Source: Desulforudis sp. (GTDB lineage: Bacteria > Bacillota > Desulfotomaculia > Desulfotomaculales > Desulforudaceae). From it: a stretch of DNA of 41,164 bases. The translations under genes were made by a program, and so were the position numbers. The stretch spans positions 1 to 41,164 of the forward strand of contig JAHRFU010000037.1 in the NCBI GenBank assembly GCA_019084485.1, given 5' to 3'. The number at the start of each line of letters is the position of its first letter. Positions within the stretch are counted from its first letter, which is position 1. This document shows, one piece after another, positions 16,789 to 25,275 of this stretch. The notes under the pieces are model-generated. The model made no database searches. It saw nothing but the letters and a program-made list of their open reading frames with translations, and was not told where the DNA came from.

Positions 16789-18090
16789 CTATCCGACCTC
16801 AGCCACCAGCCGGCGGGCGCGGCGCTCTGACTCTGCCATCACTGCCTCTTCATCGAGAACCAGTACCTCATAGTCGCGCATCAGCACCCTGCCGTCCACA
16901 ATAACCGTCCGGGCGTCGCTCCCGTGAGCGCTGTAGACCAGATGGGCGGCAACATCATACATTGGATGGAGATGCGGCTTGTGCATATCCCAAAGGACGA
17001 TGTCCGCTTTCTTCCCAACTTCGAGCGTTCCAATCCCGTCCTCCAAACCCAAGGCTCGGGCACCATTTACGGTAGCCATTGACAGCGCCTGCTCGGCCGG
17101 TAGCACCGTTGGATCCTCGTGGGTGACCTTCTGGAGAAAAGCAGCCGAACGCATTTCCTCGACCATGTCCAGGTCGTTGTTACTGGCGACACCATCGGTA
17201 CCCAGGCCGACGGTTATCCCCGCCGCTAGAAGCTTGACTACCGGTGCCGTTCCACTGCCCAGCTTCATGTTGCTCTGTGGGTTGTGCACCACCCGCACCC
17301 CGTAACGGGTCAGGATCGAAATATCCTCGTCCGAAAGATGCACACAATGTGCGGCAAGAACTGGAATCTCGAAGAGCCCCGTCTGTTCCACCAACTGAAC
17401 CGGTGTGCAGCCGTGCTCTTCCGCCGTCTGGGTGATCTCGCTCCGGGTTTCCGCAAGGTGAATATGGACACCCACTCCAAGCTCTACAGCCGCGTCCCTG
17501 ACCAGCCGCAAGTAGTCCGGAGGACAGGTGTACGGCGCGTGAGGCCCTAACATTACAGTGATCCGGCCGTTCGCCGATCCGTGGAATTCTCTTGCAAACC
17601 CATGGCTCCAAGTCAGGGCCTCTTCCCCGTTCGGAGCCACGCCGATCAATCCACGGCAAAGAGAGGCACGCATGCCGGCATCGCCTACGGCCCGTGCCAC
17701 TTGGTTCATATGGAAGTACATATCGGCAAAAGTGGTGGTGCCGGACCGGATCATCTCCAGGCAGGCGAGCATCGTGCCCCAGTAGATGTCCTCCTCCGTC
17801 AGTTTTTCCTCGATGGGCCAGATCTTGTTGTTCAACCATTCCATAAGCGGCAGGTCGTCGGCATAGCCCCGGAACAGGGACATAGCGGCGTGGGTGTGGC
17901 AGTTGATGAGCCCCGGAGTGGCTACTAATCCTTTTCCGTTAATCTCTATTTGCGGCTTAAACCCTTTTGGAGCGCAGCCCGCTGGACCAACGGCTGTAAT
18001 CTGGTTATTCTCAACGGCAATTTCCCCGCTCCTGATCATCGGGGTTCCGTTAACCTGCAGGATGTCAACATCCCTAACCAAAATGCTCAT
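16789..18090 (-). CDS. mtaD: 5-methylthioadenosine/S-adenosylhomocysteine (5'-deoxyadenosine) deaminase
   Basis: This amidohydrolase of 433 residues hydrolyses the 6-amino group of SAH, MTA and 5'-deoxyadenosine, giving inosine forms and ammonia (MtaD/DadD family). The metal ligands are visible: GLINCHTHAAMSLFRG, HIHLAETRSE, AAHCVHL, and the aspartate in LGTDGVASNND; HAPYTCPPDYL is also typical. It is the last gene of an operon with mtnP, mtnA, an AhcY homologue and a class II aldolase, which strongly supports a salvage role. It starts at ATG after GGAGACAGCAG. Confidence 0.9.
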   Translation of the reverse strand: MSILVRDVDILQVNGTPMIRSGEIAVENNQITAVGPAGCAPKGFKPQIEINGKGLVATPGLINCHTHAAMSLFRGYADDLPLMEWLNNKIWPIEEKLTEEDIYWGTMLACLEMIRSGTTTFADMYFHMNQVARAVGDAGMRASLCRGLIGVAPNGEEALTWSHGFAREFHGSANGRITVMLGPHAPYTCPPDYLRLVRDAAVELGVGVHIHLAETRSEITQTAEEHGCTPVQLVEQTGLFEIPVLAAHCVHLSDEDISILTRYGVRVVHNPQSNMKLGSGTAPVVKLLAAGITVGLGTDGVASNNDLDMVEEMRSAAFLQKVTHEDPTVLPAEQALSMATVNGARALGLEDGIGTLEVGKKADIVLWDMHKPHLHPMYDVAAHLVYSAHGSDARTVIVDGRVLMRDYEVLVLDEEAVMAESERRARRLVAEVG

Positions 18091-18104
18091 CTGCTGTCTC
18101 CTTG

Positions 18105-18764
18105 CTATTTCTGTCCGTAGGAATTCCGGTAGAAGTCCCGCAGTGCTATGATGTCTTCATCGGGCAAAGGAACGGGACTCCCTACGATTCTGGCGTATAC
18201 CAGAACCTGAGCGGCCTTTTCTACCACCCGGCAGACCTGAAACGCCTCTTCCAGCGTGTTTCCGATCCCGACCACTCCGTGATTAGCCAACAAGGCCGCA
18301 TTGACATTTTTCAGAGTGGCAGCGGTAATTTCAGCCAGTTGAACACTGCCGGCGGGAGCATAATCGGCTACCGGAACCGTCCCGCCCACCACTGAAACCA
18401 AGTCCTCCAAAATCGGCGGGATGCTCTGCCGGGCAACAGCCAGGCCGCTAGCGTACGGGGAGTGAGTGTGGATTACGGCATGCACGTCGGGACGGGAATG
18501 GTAAATCGCCAGGTGCATCGGCAGCTCCGTAGACGGGCGAAGGTGCCCTTCCACAGGAGCCCCTGCTAAGTCCACCACCACCATGTCCTTGGCGTGCAGA
18601 CGGCCGTAGTCGAGCCCACTGGGGGTAATCACCACCACGTCATCACGTCCCACCCGATAAGAAAGGTTGCCCCAGGAACCCAGAACCAAGTTCGCCTGAA
18701 CTACAGCCAGCCCCATCTTTACCAGTTGTTCCTTGGCCTTCTCTACCGCCAGACTCAATGCCAT
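18105..18764 (-). CDS. Class II (zinc) aldolase of the MtnB/FucA family, probably DHAP-shunt Ald2
   Basis: The 219 residues hold the family's metal site: GSWGNLSYR, TPSGLDYG, STELPMH, the HxH in IHTHSPYASG, and LLANHG. The family contains fuculose-1-P aldolase, ribulose-5-P 4-epimerase, MtnB dehydratase, and the aldolase of the DHAP shunt, which splits 5-methylthioribulose-1-P or 5-deoxyribulose-1-P to DHAP plus an aldehyde. Lying between mtaD and ahcY in an operon with mtnA and mtnP, and with no mtnC/mtnW-type genes here, the shunt role is the best inference. The ATG at 18764 follows GGAGAGGAGG; the longer open frame has no similarity. Confidence 0.8.
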   Translation of the reverse strand: MALSLAVEKAKEQLVKMGLAVVQANLVLGSWGNLSYRVGRDDVVVITPSGLDYGRLHAKDMVVVDLAGAPVEGHLRPSTELPMHLAIYHSRPDVHAVIHTHSPYASGLAVARQSIPPILEDLVSVVGGTVPVADYAPAGSVQLAEITAATLKNVNAALLANHGVVGIGNTLEEAFQVCRVVEKAAQVLVYARIVGSPVPLPDEDIIALRDFYRNSYGQK

Positions 18765-18801
18765 TACCTCCTCTCCTTCCGGTTCGTAGAACCGGTTTTC
18801 T

Positions 18802-20046
18802 CTACTCCCATCCCTGAAGGTAACGCGTCTGCTCAGCGGTGAGTTCATCAATGGTGATGCCGAGCGAGGCCAGTTTCAAACCGGCTACCCGCCGGTCGAT
18901 TTCGGGCGGGAGATTGTACACCCGTTTCTCCAGCGTGCCGACCTCGGCCAGGATGTGCCGGGCAGCTAACGCCTGCAGCGCAAACGACAGGTCCATGATT
19001 TCCGCCGGATGACCATCCCCGGCAGCCAGGTTCACCAGTCTGCCCTCGGCCAGAAGGTAGAGCACCCGTCCATCGGGCAAAACATACCCTTCAATGTTGT
19101 GTCGCGCCTGATAGCGGCGAGTGGATATCACCTCCAGGTCTCCCTGGTTAATCTCAACATTGAAGTGGCCGGCGTTTGCCAACACAGCTCCATTTTTCAT
19201 CCGGGAGAAGTGTTCCTCCCGTAGCACGTCCTTACAGCCGGATGCGGTGACAAACATGTCGCCTTCAGCTGCCGCGTCAAGGCTGTTCAGCACCCGGTAT
19301 CCGTCCATGTGCGCTTCTATGGCCCGGACCGGGTCCACCTCACAGATTATAACATTGGCGCCAAGACCGTCAGCCCGCATCGCAATCCCACGTCCACACC
19401 AGCCGTATCCGACCACGACCACGGTCTTGCCGGCTACCAACAAGTTCGTGGTTCTCAGAATCCCGGACCAGGCTGATTCCCCTGTGCCGTAACGGTTGTC
19501 AAACAGAAACTTGCAGCGGGCATCGTTGACGGCGTACATCGGGAAAAGCAGGCGGTTCTCCTTCTCCAGCGCCCGCAGCCGCATTACCCCGGTAGTAGTC
19601 TCCTCCGCACCGCCGATCACTCCGGACGCCACATCGGTCAGTTTGGTATGCAGCAGGTGAATCAGGTCGCCGCCATCGTCGATGACCAGGTGCGGCCTCG
19701 TAAGCAACACGGCTGTAAGATGGGCTTCATACTCTTCCGGTGTCGGGTCGTGCCAGGCGAAGACCGGGACACCTGCAGACACCAGCCCTGCAGCCACGTC
19801 GTCCTGCGTAGAGAGCGGATTACAGCCGGTGACCGCCAGTTCTGCCCCTCCGGCCCTAAGAACCAGCGCCAAGTAGGCGGTCTTAGCCTCCAAATGGATA
19901 CTCATCGCGATGCGGATCCCCTTAAAGGGCAGATCACGCTCAAACTCCGAACGAAGAATATTAAGTACCGGCATGTGCGCCTGCACCCATTCAATTTTTA
20001 GACGCCCCGCGTCAGCCAGTTCGACGTTGCGAATCTGATACTCCAA
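18802..20046 (-). CDS. ahcY: Adenosylhomocysteinase homologue, short form; possibly S-inosylhomocysteine hydrolase
   Basis: The enzyme cleaves SAH (or its deaminated form) to homocysteine and a nucleoside using bound NAD. The 414 residues include DDGGDLI and GGAEETTTGV, the catalytic lysine and aspartate in CKFLFDN, and the NAD site GYGWCGRGIA. It is the short archaeal/thermophile form: it ends TAEQTRYLQGWE, without the C-terminal Lys-Tyr tail of the long enzymes. Around the first active-site histidine it has SIHLEAKTA where the human enzyme has LHMTVETA, so the glutamate that contacts the adenine amino group in that enzyme is lysine here. With mtaD next door, S-inosylhomocysteine is a plausible substrate, as shown for Methanocaldococcus. 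Start TTG abuts the mtnA stop; GGAGGG lies 8 bases upstream. Confidence 0.85.
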   Translation of the reverse strand: MEYQIRNVELADAGRLKIEWVQAHMPVLNILRSEFERDLPFKGIRIAMSIHLEAKTAYLALVLRAGGAELAVTGCNPLSTQDDVAAGLVSAGVPVFAWHDPTPEEYEAHLTAVLLTRPHLVIDDGGDLIHLLHTKLTDVASGVIGGAEETTTGVMRLRALEKENRLLFPMYAVNDARCKFLFDNRYGTGESAWSGILRTTNLLVAGKTVVVVGYGWCGRGIAMRADGLGANVIICEVDPVRAIEAHMDGYRVLNSLDAAAEGDMFVTASGCKDVLREEHFSRMKNGAVLANAGHFNVEINQGDLEVISTRRYQARHNIEGYVLPDGRVLYLLAEGRLVNLAAGDGHPAEIMDLSFALQALAARHILAEVGTLEKRVYNLPPEIDRRVAGLKLASLGITIDELTAEQTRYLQGWE

Positions 20047-21087
20047 CTATGTACCCTCCGTCCACATTATTTCTTCGAGGGCTGGGCCATATGGAGAGCG
20101 CAGTACCCCCGCCTCTGTAATAATTGCCGTAATCAGTTCGTTAGGTGTAATATCAAAGGCCGGGTTCCAAACCCCGACACCTTCCGGTGCCACACGCCCG
20201 CCCCGGAAGTGGGTGATCTCGACGTGATCCCGTTCTTCGATCGGGATCCGGGCTCCATCCGGTACCCGCATATCGATCGTGGAGCGTGGTGCGGCGACAT
20301 AGAAGGGGACACCGTGGAACCGGGCCGATACGGCAAGCCCGTATGTTCCAATTTTATTCGCCACGTCTCCGTTAGCCGCAATCCGATCCGCTCCCACCAC
20401 TACCAGATCAAGGCCCCGAGCCGACATCAGGTAGGCAGCCATACCGTCCGTTATCAGAGTGACTTCGATCCCCTCCCGCATCAGCTCAAACGTCGTCAGC
20501 CTGGTACCTTGCATGTACGGACGAGTCTCCGTAGCATACACCCCGATTTCTTTCCCGGCCCGGTGCGCAGCCCGAATCACGCCAAGGGCGGTCCCGAATC
20601 CGGCCGTGGCTAGCGCCCCGGCATTACAGTGCGTAAGGATACGGGCCTGCTGCGGAACAAGTTCCTGTCCGTAGGCCCCCATCCGTTCATTAGACGAGAT
20701 ATCTTCTCCGAATATCGCTTCAGCCTCGTTGAGCATCACCGCACAGACGGCTTCGGAATCCCCCTCCGCGGCTGCCGCCCTAGCCATCATCCGCTCCAGG
20801 GCCCAGCGCAGGTTCACGGCCGTGGGGCGGGTCTCGATCAGGATCGAAGAAGCCCGGATCAGTTCATTTTGGAGTTCTTCACGATTCTTACTCAGAGCCG
20901 CCAGGGCCGCCAGTACCATTCCGTAGGCTGCTACGACCCCGATGGCCGGCGCCCCGCGCACCTGCATAGACCGGATCGTATCCGCCGCCTCGCTGTAAGT
21001 CCGGCAGGACACGTATTCGACGTCATGCGGGATGACAGTCTGATCCAAGACGTAGAGAACCCCGTCTTTCCAGTATAACGTCTCCAA
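20047..21087 (-). CDS. mtnA: S-methyl-5-thioribose-1-phosphate isomerase
   Basis: MtnA converts MTR-1-P, and in some organisms 5-deoxyribose-1-P, to the corresponding ribulose-1-P. The 346 residues show QVRGAPAIGVVAAYG, RPTAVNLRWAL, ILTHCNAGALAT, the catalytic cysteine and ETRPYMQGTRLT, GADRIAANGDVANKIGTY with the catalytic aspartate, and PFYVAAPRSTID. The start is TTG 21087, 6 bases after GGAGGG and 2 bases after the mtnP stop codon. The farther upstream frame overlaps mtnP and is spurious. Confidence 0.93.
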   Translation of the reverse strand: METLYWKDGVLYVLDQTVIPHDVEYVSCRTYSEAADTIRSMQVRGAPAIGVVAAYGMVLAALAALSKNREELQNELIRASSILIETRPTAVNLRWALERMMARAAAAEGDSEAVCAVMLNEAEAIFGEDISSNERMGAYGQELVPQQARILTHCNAGALATAGFGTALGVIRAAHRAGKEIGVYATETRPYMQGTRLTTFELMREGIEVTLITDGMAAYLMSARGLDLVVVGADRIAANGDVANKIGTYGLAVSARFHGVPFYVAAPRSTIDMRVPDGARIPIEERDHVEITHFRGGRVAPEGVGVWNPAFDITPNELITAIITEAGVLRSPYGPALEEIMWTEGT

Positions 21088-21089
21088 GG

Positions 21090-21896
21090 CTAGCCCTCCC
21101 CCTTCGAATGGACGGGACCACCGCTGACCGCCCAGTGACAGGCGCACTCTCGTTCTTCACCGATCATGGTAATCGCCTGCATTATCAACCGACGCAGGTT
21201 TTCGGCATTAAGGCTCATTACCTCCAGTACCTCTTCGTGAGTAAGGCGGGTCTGAGAGATCCCGGCCGCAAAATTGGTGACCATCGCTATGCTGGCGTAA
21301 CAAATTTCGGCTTCACGCGCCAAAACGACCTCGGGAACTCCGGTCATCCCAACCAAGTCCCCACCCAGTTGGCGAATCATGGTAATTTCAGCTGCGCTCT
21401 CAAAACGCGGGCCATCCGTACAGGCGTAGGTTCCACCGGACGCGGCCGGCTGGCGAAGTTCCCAGGCCGCCCGTACCAAGATTTCGCGTAGTTCCAAGCA
21501 GTAGGGGTCAGTGACGTCACAGTGGACCACCCCCTTTTCATCTCCGTCAAAGAAGGTCTGCGCCCTGGCCTTGGTAAAGTCGAGAAACTGGTCCACAAAT
21601 ACAAAGCTGCCGGGCTTCATTGCCCGGTTCAGAGAGCCTACCGCAGCCGTCGCCAGGATACTGCGCACACCGAGCTTCTTCAGGCCGGCGATGTTAGCCC
21701 GGTAATTGACACGATGAGGCGGGACGGTGTGACCCTGCCCATGCCGGGAAATAAAGGCGATCGGTTTCCCCCGGTAGGAACCGATATTCACGGAGATATC
21801 GCCGTAGGGTGTACTCACCTGCTCGGTACGAACGTCATCAAGTATCTCCGGGTCGTAAACTCCAGTACCACCGATGATTGCGATGCGTACGGTCAT
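21090..21896 (-). CDS. mtnP: MTA phosphorylase family enzyme, probably methylthioinosine (6-oxopurine) phosphorylase
   Basis: This purine nucleoside phosphorylase of 268 residues (IIGGTGVYD, SRHGQGHTVPPHRVNYRANI, ATAAVGSLN, DQFLDFTKAR, CTDGPRFESAAE) removes the base and yields the 1-phosphosugar. In human MTAP the purine is recognised by the aspartate of ATDYDCW; the equivalent here is asparagine (VTNFAAGIS), as in enzymes specific for 6-oxopurines. That fits the deaminase in the same operon: MTA is deaminated first, then phosphorolysed to hypoxanthine. Start ATG after TTGGAGGAGG. It is the first gene of the operon, behind a leader hairpin. Confidence 0.88.
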   Translation of the reverse strand: MTVRIAIIGGTGVYDPEILDDVRTEQVSTPYGDISVNIGSYRGKPIAFISRHGQGHTVPPHRVNYRANIAGLKKLGVRSILATAAVGSLNRAMKPGSFVFVDQFLDFTKARAQTFFDGDEKGVVHCDVTDPYCLELREILVRAAWELRQPAASGGTYACTDGPRFESAAEITMIRQLGGDLVGMTGVPEVVLAREAEICYASIAMVTNFAAGISQTRLTHEEVLEVMSLNAENLRRLIMQAITMIGEERECACHWAVSGGPVHSKGEG

Positions 21897-21916
21897 AGAC
21901 AGCCTCCTCCAAAATA

Positions 21917-21961
21917 TAGGACCTGGGGAGGTGTTAAGTGTGTATCACCTCTCAAGTCCTA
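21917..21961 (-). promoter_or_regulatory. Long leader hairpin upstream of mtnP, possible attenuator
   Basis: On the minus strand the arm 21946-21961 (TAGGACTTGAGAGGTG) pairs almost completely with 21917-21933 (CACCTCCCCAGGTCCTA), leaving a 12-base loop. TATTTT and then the mtnP ribosome binding site follow. Because ftsY already has its own terminator at 22025-22045, this hairpin is probably within the mtnP leader. I see no SAM riboswitch or T-box signature beside it. Confidence 0.5.
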
Positions 21962-22024
21962 GGTTGTGGTTAGATTACCTGATATATTCTTCTCCCTGAA
22001 AGGATTTCCTGTTCCCCTAACTAT

Positions 22025-22045
22025 AAAAAGCGCCCGACTGGGCGC
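22025..22045 (-). terminator. Rho-independent terminator of ftsY
   Basis: On the minus strand GCGCCC-agtc-GGGCGC is followed directly by TTTTT, 13 bases after the ftsY stop codon. Confidence 0.85.
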
Positions 22046-22057
22046 AATATTGATCTT

Positions 22058-22975
22058 TTACTGTTCACCGAAGATGGCATCGATGAACTCCTTGGCGTCG
22101 AAATAAGCCAAATCCCCGATCCCCTCACCCGTACCGACCAGCTTCACTGGAATCCGGAGTTCACGTTTGATCGCCACCACGATGCCACCCTTGGCTGTTC
22201 CGTCCAGTTTGGTAAGAACTATCCCGGTGACCCCCGTCGCCTCACCGAACATTTTGGCCTGACTAATCGCATTCTGCCCGGTAGTCGCGTCCAGAACCAA
22301 CAAAACCTCATGCGGTGCTCCTGGGATCTCCCGGCCCAGCACACGATAAACCTTTTTCAGTTCTTCCATCAGGTTAACCTTCGTGTGCAGCCGACCGGCC
22401 GTGTCCACGATAACCACATCATAGTCGCGGCTCTTTGCTGCCTGCAGGGAGTCATAAACAACCGCAGCCGGATCGGAGCCTTCGCTCTGCTTGATCACCT
22501 CGACCCCGGCACGTCTACCCCAGACTTCAAGCTGATCAATAGCCGCAGCGCGGAAGGTGTCGGCTGCAGCCAGCAGCACCCTCTTACCATCCTGACTCAG
22601 CACATGAGCCAGTTTACCGATAGTGGTAGTCTTACCGGTGCCGTTTACTCCCACGACCATGATTACCGAAGGTTTGCCAGGCAGGTTCAGGGCTACCTGG
22701 TCTTCCCCGGCCACCATTTCCGCCAGCTTTTCGCGCAGGATCGGCTTTAACTTGGTAGGATCGTCCCATCTCTTTTCTTTTAATACCGCCCGGACACCCT
22801 CAACCAGTTCCATGGAGGTGCCGACGCCAACGTCAGACTGAATCAAAATCTCTTCCAGCTTCTCGTAAAGCTCCTCGTCAACGGTTGCACGTCCGTAGAT
22901 CGCCGCCTCGACCCGTCCGGAAACCGCTTCCCGGGTCTTGCTTAAGCTTTGTTTCAAGCGGCCGAAAATACCCAT
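22058..22975 (-). CDS. ftsY: Signal recognition particle receptor FtsY
   Basis: FtsY is the membrane-associated SRP receptor GTPase. The 305 residues include a short amphipathic N-terminus ([16 protein letters not shown]), the N domain, and the G domain with [38 protein letters not shown] and [10 protein letters not shown]. The acidic A domain is very short, as in many Gram-positives. ATG 22975 follows GGGGAGGA; the longer frame into the rnc gap is not supported. smc, usually between rnc and ftsY, is absent. Confidence 0.96.
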   Translation of the reverse strand: MGIFGRLKQSLSKTREAVSGRVEAAIYGRATVDEELYEKLEEILIQSDVGVGTSMELVEGVRAVLKEKRWDDPTKLKPILREKLAEMVAGEDQVALNLPGKPSVIMVVGVNGTGKTTTIGKLAHVLSQDGKRVLLAAADTFRAAAIDQLEVWGRRAGVEVIKQSEGSDPAAVVYDSLQAAKSRDYDVVIVDTAGRLHTKVNLMEELKKVYRVLGREIPGAPHEVLLVLDATTGQNAISQAKMFGEATGVTGIVLTKLDGTAKGGIVVAIKRELRIPVKLVGTGEGIGDLAYFDAKEFIDAIFGEQ

Positions 22976-23003
22976 TACGTCCTCCCCGGATAGTTGATCG
23001 GAT

Positions 23004-23708
23004 TTAGGCAGTCGGAGTACCCTGGTCTGATTCAATCAGTGCCTGCTTCGCCGCCGACTGCTCGGCTTCCTTCTTAGTGCGCCCCCGACCGGTTCCCAAT
23101 ACCTGTCCACCGTAAAGAACCGCCGAACAGAAAGCCTTACAATGGTCAGGGCCGTCCTCCCGGATAATCACGTATGTTATCGGGTTAGGCGACTTCTTCT
23201 GCAGCCGTTCCTGTAGTCTTGTTTTGTAATCCGGCTCCACCCGGCCGTCCATTGCATTTTGCACCGTTTCCCGCAGCACACCCTGGACGAAGGCCCGTGT
23301 CGGTTCCAGACCGCGATCCAGATACATTGCCCCGAGCAGGGCCTCGAAGGCATCCGCGAGAACAGACGGTCGTTCCCGGCCTCCCGAAAGCTCCTCGCCG
23401 CGCCCCATTCGTAGATACCTTCCAAGGCTGATTTTTCGGGCTACACCAGCAAGCGACGGTTCACAAACCGCCGCCGCACGCAACTTCGTCAATTCACCCT
23501 CACTTGAGCTCGGCAACAGGGCAAATAATTGCTCGCTGATCACAATCTCCAGGACGGCGTCACCCAAAAACTCAAGACGTTGGTTGTTTCGGCACCCCGG
23601 ATTCTCAAAGCTGTAGGAACTGTGGGTCAAGGCTTCCCGGAGCAGATCCGGACTGCTCCAGGAAACGCCGATGCTGGCCTGAAATGCTTTCAGGCTGTCC
23701 GGCGTCAT
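23004..23708 (-). CDS. rnc: Ribonuclease III
   Basis: RNase III cuts double-stranded RNA, including rRNA precursors. The 234 residues contain the signature NQRLEFLGDAVLEIVI, the second acidic site ADAFEALLGAMYLD, and the C-terminal double-stranded RNA-binding domain (about 160-230: DYKTRLQERLQ, KKEAEQSAAKQAL). The start codon overlaps the fabF stop (TAATG), so the two genes are coupled. Confidence 0.96.
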   Translation of the reverse strand: MTPDSLKAFQASIGVSWSSPDLLREALTHSSYSFENPGCRNNQRLEFLGDAVLEIVISEQLFALLPSSSEGELTKLRAAAVCEPSLAGVARKISLGRYLRMGRGEELSGGRERPSVLADAFEALLGAMYLDRGLEPTRAFVQGVLRETVQNAMDGRVEPDYKTRLQERLQKKSPNPITYVIIREDGPDHCKAFCSAVLYGGQVLGTGRGRTKKEAEQSAAKQALIESDQGTPTA

Positions 23709-24955
23709 TACCGTTCACCGCCCTCGTATTTCTTGAACAACAGAGTCGCGTTATGGCCGCCGAATCCGAACCCGTTGGACAACGCCACCTTCACCGGATA
23801 AGGCCGTGCTTTATTCGGTACATAGTCCAAGTCACAGTCCGGATCAGGTTCCTCATAGTTTATGGTGGGGGGGATCACCCCGTGCCGAATGCTCAATACG
23901 CTCGCGACGGCTTCCAGACCGCCGGCGGCACCGAGCAGATGGCCGGTCATCGACTTAGTGGAACTCACCAATACACGGGGCTGCTCACCAAAAACCAGCT
24001 TAATGGCCTTGGTCTCCGCAACGTCACCCAAAGGTGTGGACGTCCCGTGCGCATTGATGTAATCCACCTCTTCGGGCTTAGTCCCGGCATCGTGCAGCGC
24101 TGCCGTCATCGCCCTTGCAGCGCCACGCCCTTCAGGCTCCGGCGCCGTCATGTGATAGGCGTCACAAGAAATGCCGTATCCACCAAACTCCGCGTAGATC
24201 CGCGCCCCACGGCCAACAGCATGTTCCAAACTCTCAAGAACCAGAATCGCAGCCCCCTCGGCCATTACAAAACCATCCCGTCCGGAGTCGAACGGCCGGC
24301 TGGCCTTTTCGGGCTCATCGTTGCGGTTTGACATTGCCTTCATCGCAGAGAAACCGCCGAGGGCAAGCGGGGTAATCGCCGCCTCGGTACCTCCGGCAAT
24401 GATTACGTCCGCCTCACCGCGTTCAATCATCCTGGCCGCATCGCCGATAGCATTATTACTGGAAGCACAGGCGGTTACCAGTGTCGCGTTTGGACCACAG
24501 AAACCAAACCGTAGCGCTACCAGCCCGGCGGCCATGTTCCCGATCATCATCGGCACCAGAAAGGGGCTTAGACGCCCCGGACCACGTTCAAACAAGACCC
24601 TGGCCTGCTCCACAAGCGTCTGTATCCCGCCGATTCCGGATCCCAAAACAACCCCAACCCGGTCACAGTCAATGTCGTCCGGGTTCAAACCGGCATCTTC
24701 AAGTGCCATCGCCGCCGTGGCCACGGCAAATTGAGCCACCCGGTCCATGCGGCGGGCTTCCTTTTTCTCCATGTAACGGGTCGGGTCAAAATCAGGCACC
24801 AGTCCTGCCATTTGCGTACGATACTCCGATACATCAAATTGGGTAATCCGCCGGACTCCTGAGATACCCCCGGTAATGGCCTGCCAGAACTGCTCCAGAC
24901 CTGTTCCAACCGGGGAGATGATGCCCATACCGGTAATCACCGTGCGTACACCCAA
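23708..24955 (-). CDS. fabF: 3-oxoacyl-ACP synthase II
   Basis: FabF carries out chain elongation with malonyl-ACP. The 415 residues hold the complete Cys-His-His site: TACASSNNAIG, NAHGTSTPLGD and KSMTGHLLGAAG, plus NGFGFGGHNA. The intact triad contrasts with the altered synthase at 2384-3622. The start is TTG 24955 with GGGGGTG about 11 bases upstream. It lies after acpP in the fab operon. Confidence 0.96.
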   Translation of the reverse strand: MGVRTVITGMGIISPVGTGLEQFWQAITGGISGVRRITQFDVSEYRTQMAGLVPDFDPTRYMEKKEARRMDRVAQFAVATAAMALEDAGLNPDDIDCDRVGVVLGSGIGGIQTLVEQARVLFERGPGRLSPFLVPMMIGNMAAGLVALRFGFCGPNATLVTACASSNNAIGDAARMIERGEADVIIAGGTEAAITPLALGGFSAMKAMSNRNDEPEKASRPFDSGRDGFVMAEGAAILVLESLEHAVGRGARIYAEFGGYGISCDAYHMTAPEPEGRGAARAMTAALHDAGTKPEEVDYINAHGTSTPLGDVAETKAIKLVFGEQPRVLVSSTKSMTGHLLGAAGGLEAVASVLSIRHGVIPPTINYEEPDPDCDLDYVPNKARPYPVKVALSNGFGFGGHNATLLFKKYEGGER

Positions 24956-24995
24956 AACCTATTGCACCCCCTGTGAATCGAAAGCAAAACCCAGG

Positions 24996-25226
24996 TTACA
25001 TCCTGGAGTCGATAAACTTAACGGCATCACCCACGGTACGAATTTTTTCTGCTTCATCGTCCGGGATTGTGGTGTCAAAGCTCTCTTCAAAAGCCATGAC
25101 CAACTCAACCAAATCAAGTGAATCAGCACCCAGATCGTCAACAAAGGAAGCGCCTTCGGTCACTTCGTCCTCTTCAACACCTAATTGTTCGACGATGATG
25201 GACTGTACTTTTTCAAAGGTACTCAT
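24996..25226 (-). CDS. acpP: Acyl carrier protein
   Basis: The 76 residues are acidic, with the phosphopantetheine serine in [16 protein letters not shown]. It carries the growing acyl chain for the flanking Fab enzymes. AAAGGAGGG precedes the ATG. Confidence 0.97.
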   Translation of the reverse strand: MSTFEKVQSIIVEQLGVEEDEVTEGASFVDDLGADSLDLVELVMAFEESFDTTIPDDEAEKIRTVGDAVKFIDSRM

Positions 25227-25275
25227 TTCCTAACCCTCCTTTCTAAAAATCTAATAACTTCTGTTACCCAAATAC

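Noticed and set aside
21897-22024. SAM riboswitch or T-box upstream of mtnP
   Set aside because: The metabolic context suggested one, but the leader is too short and lacks the SAM-I core and the T-box sequence; only a simple hairpin is present.
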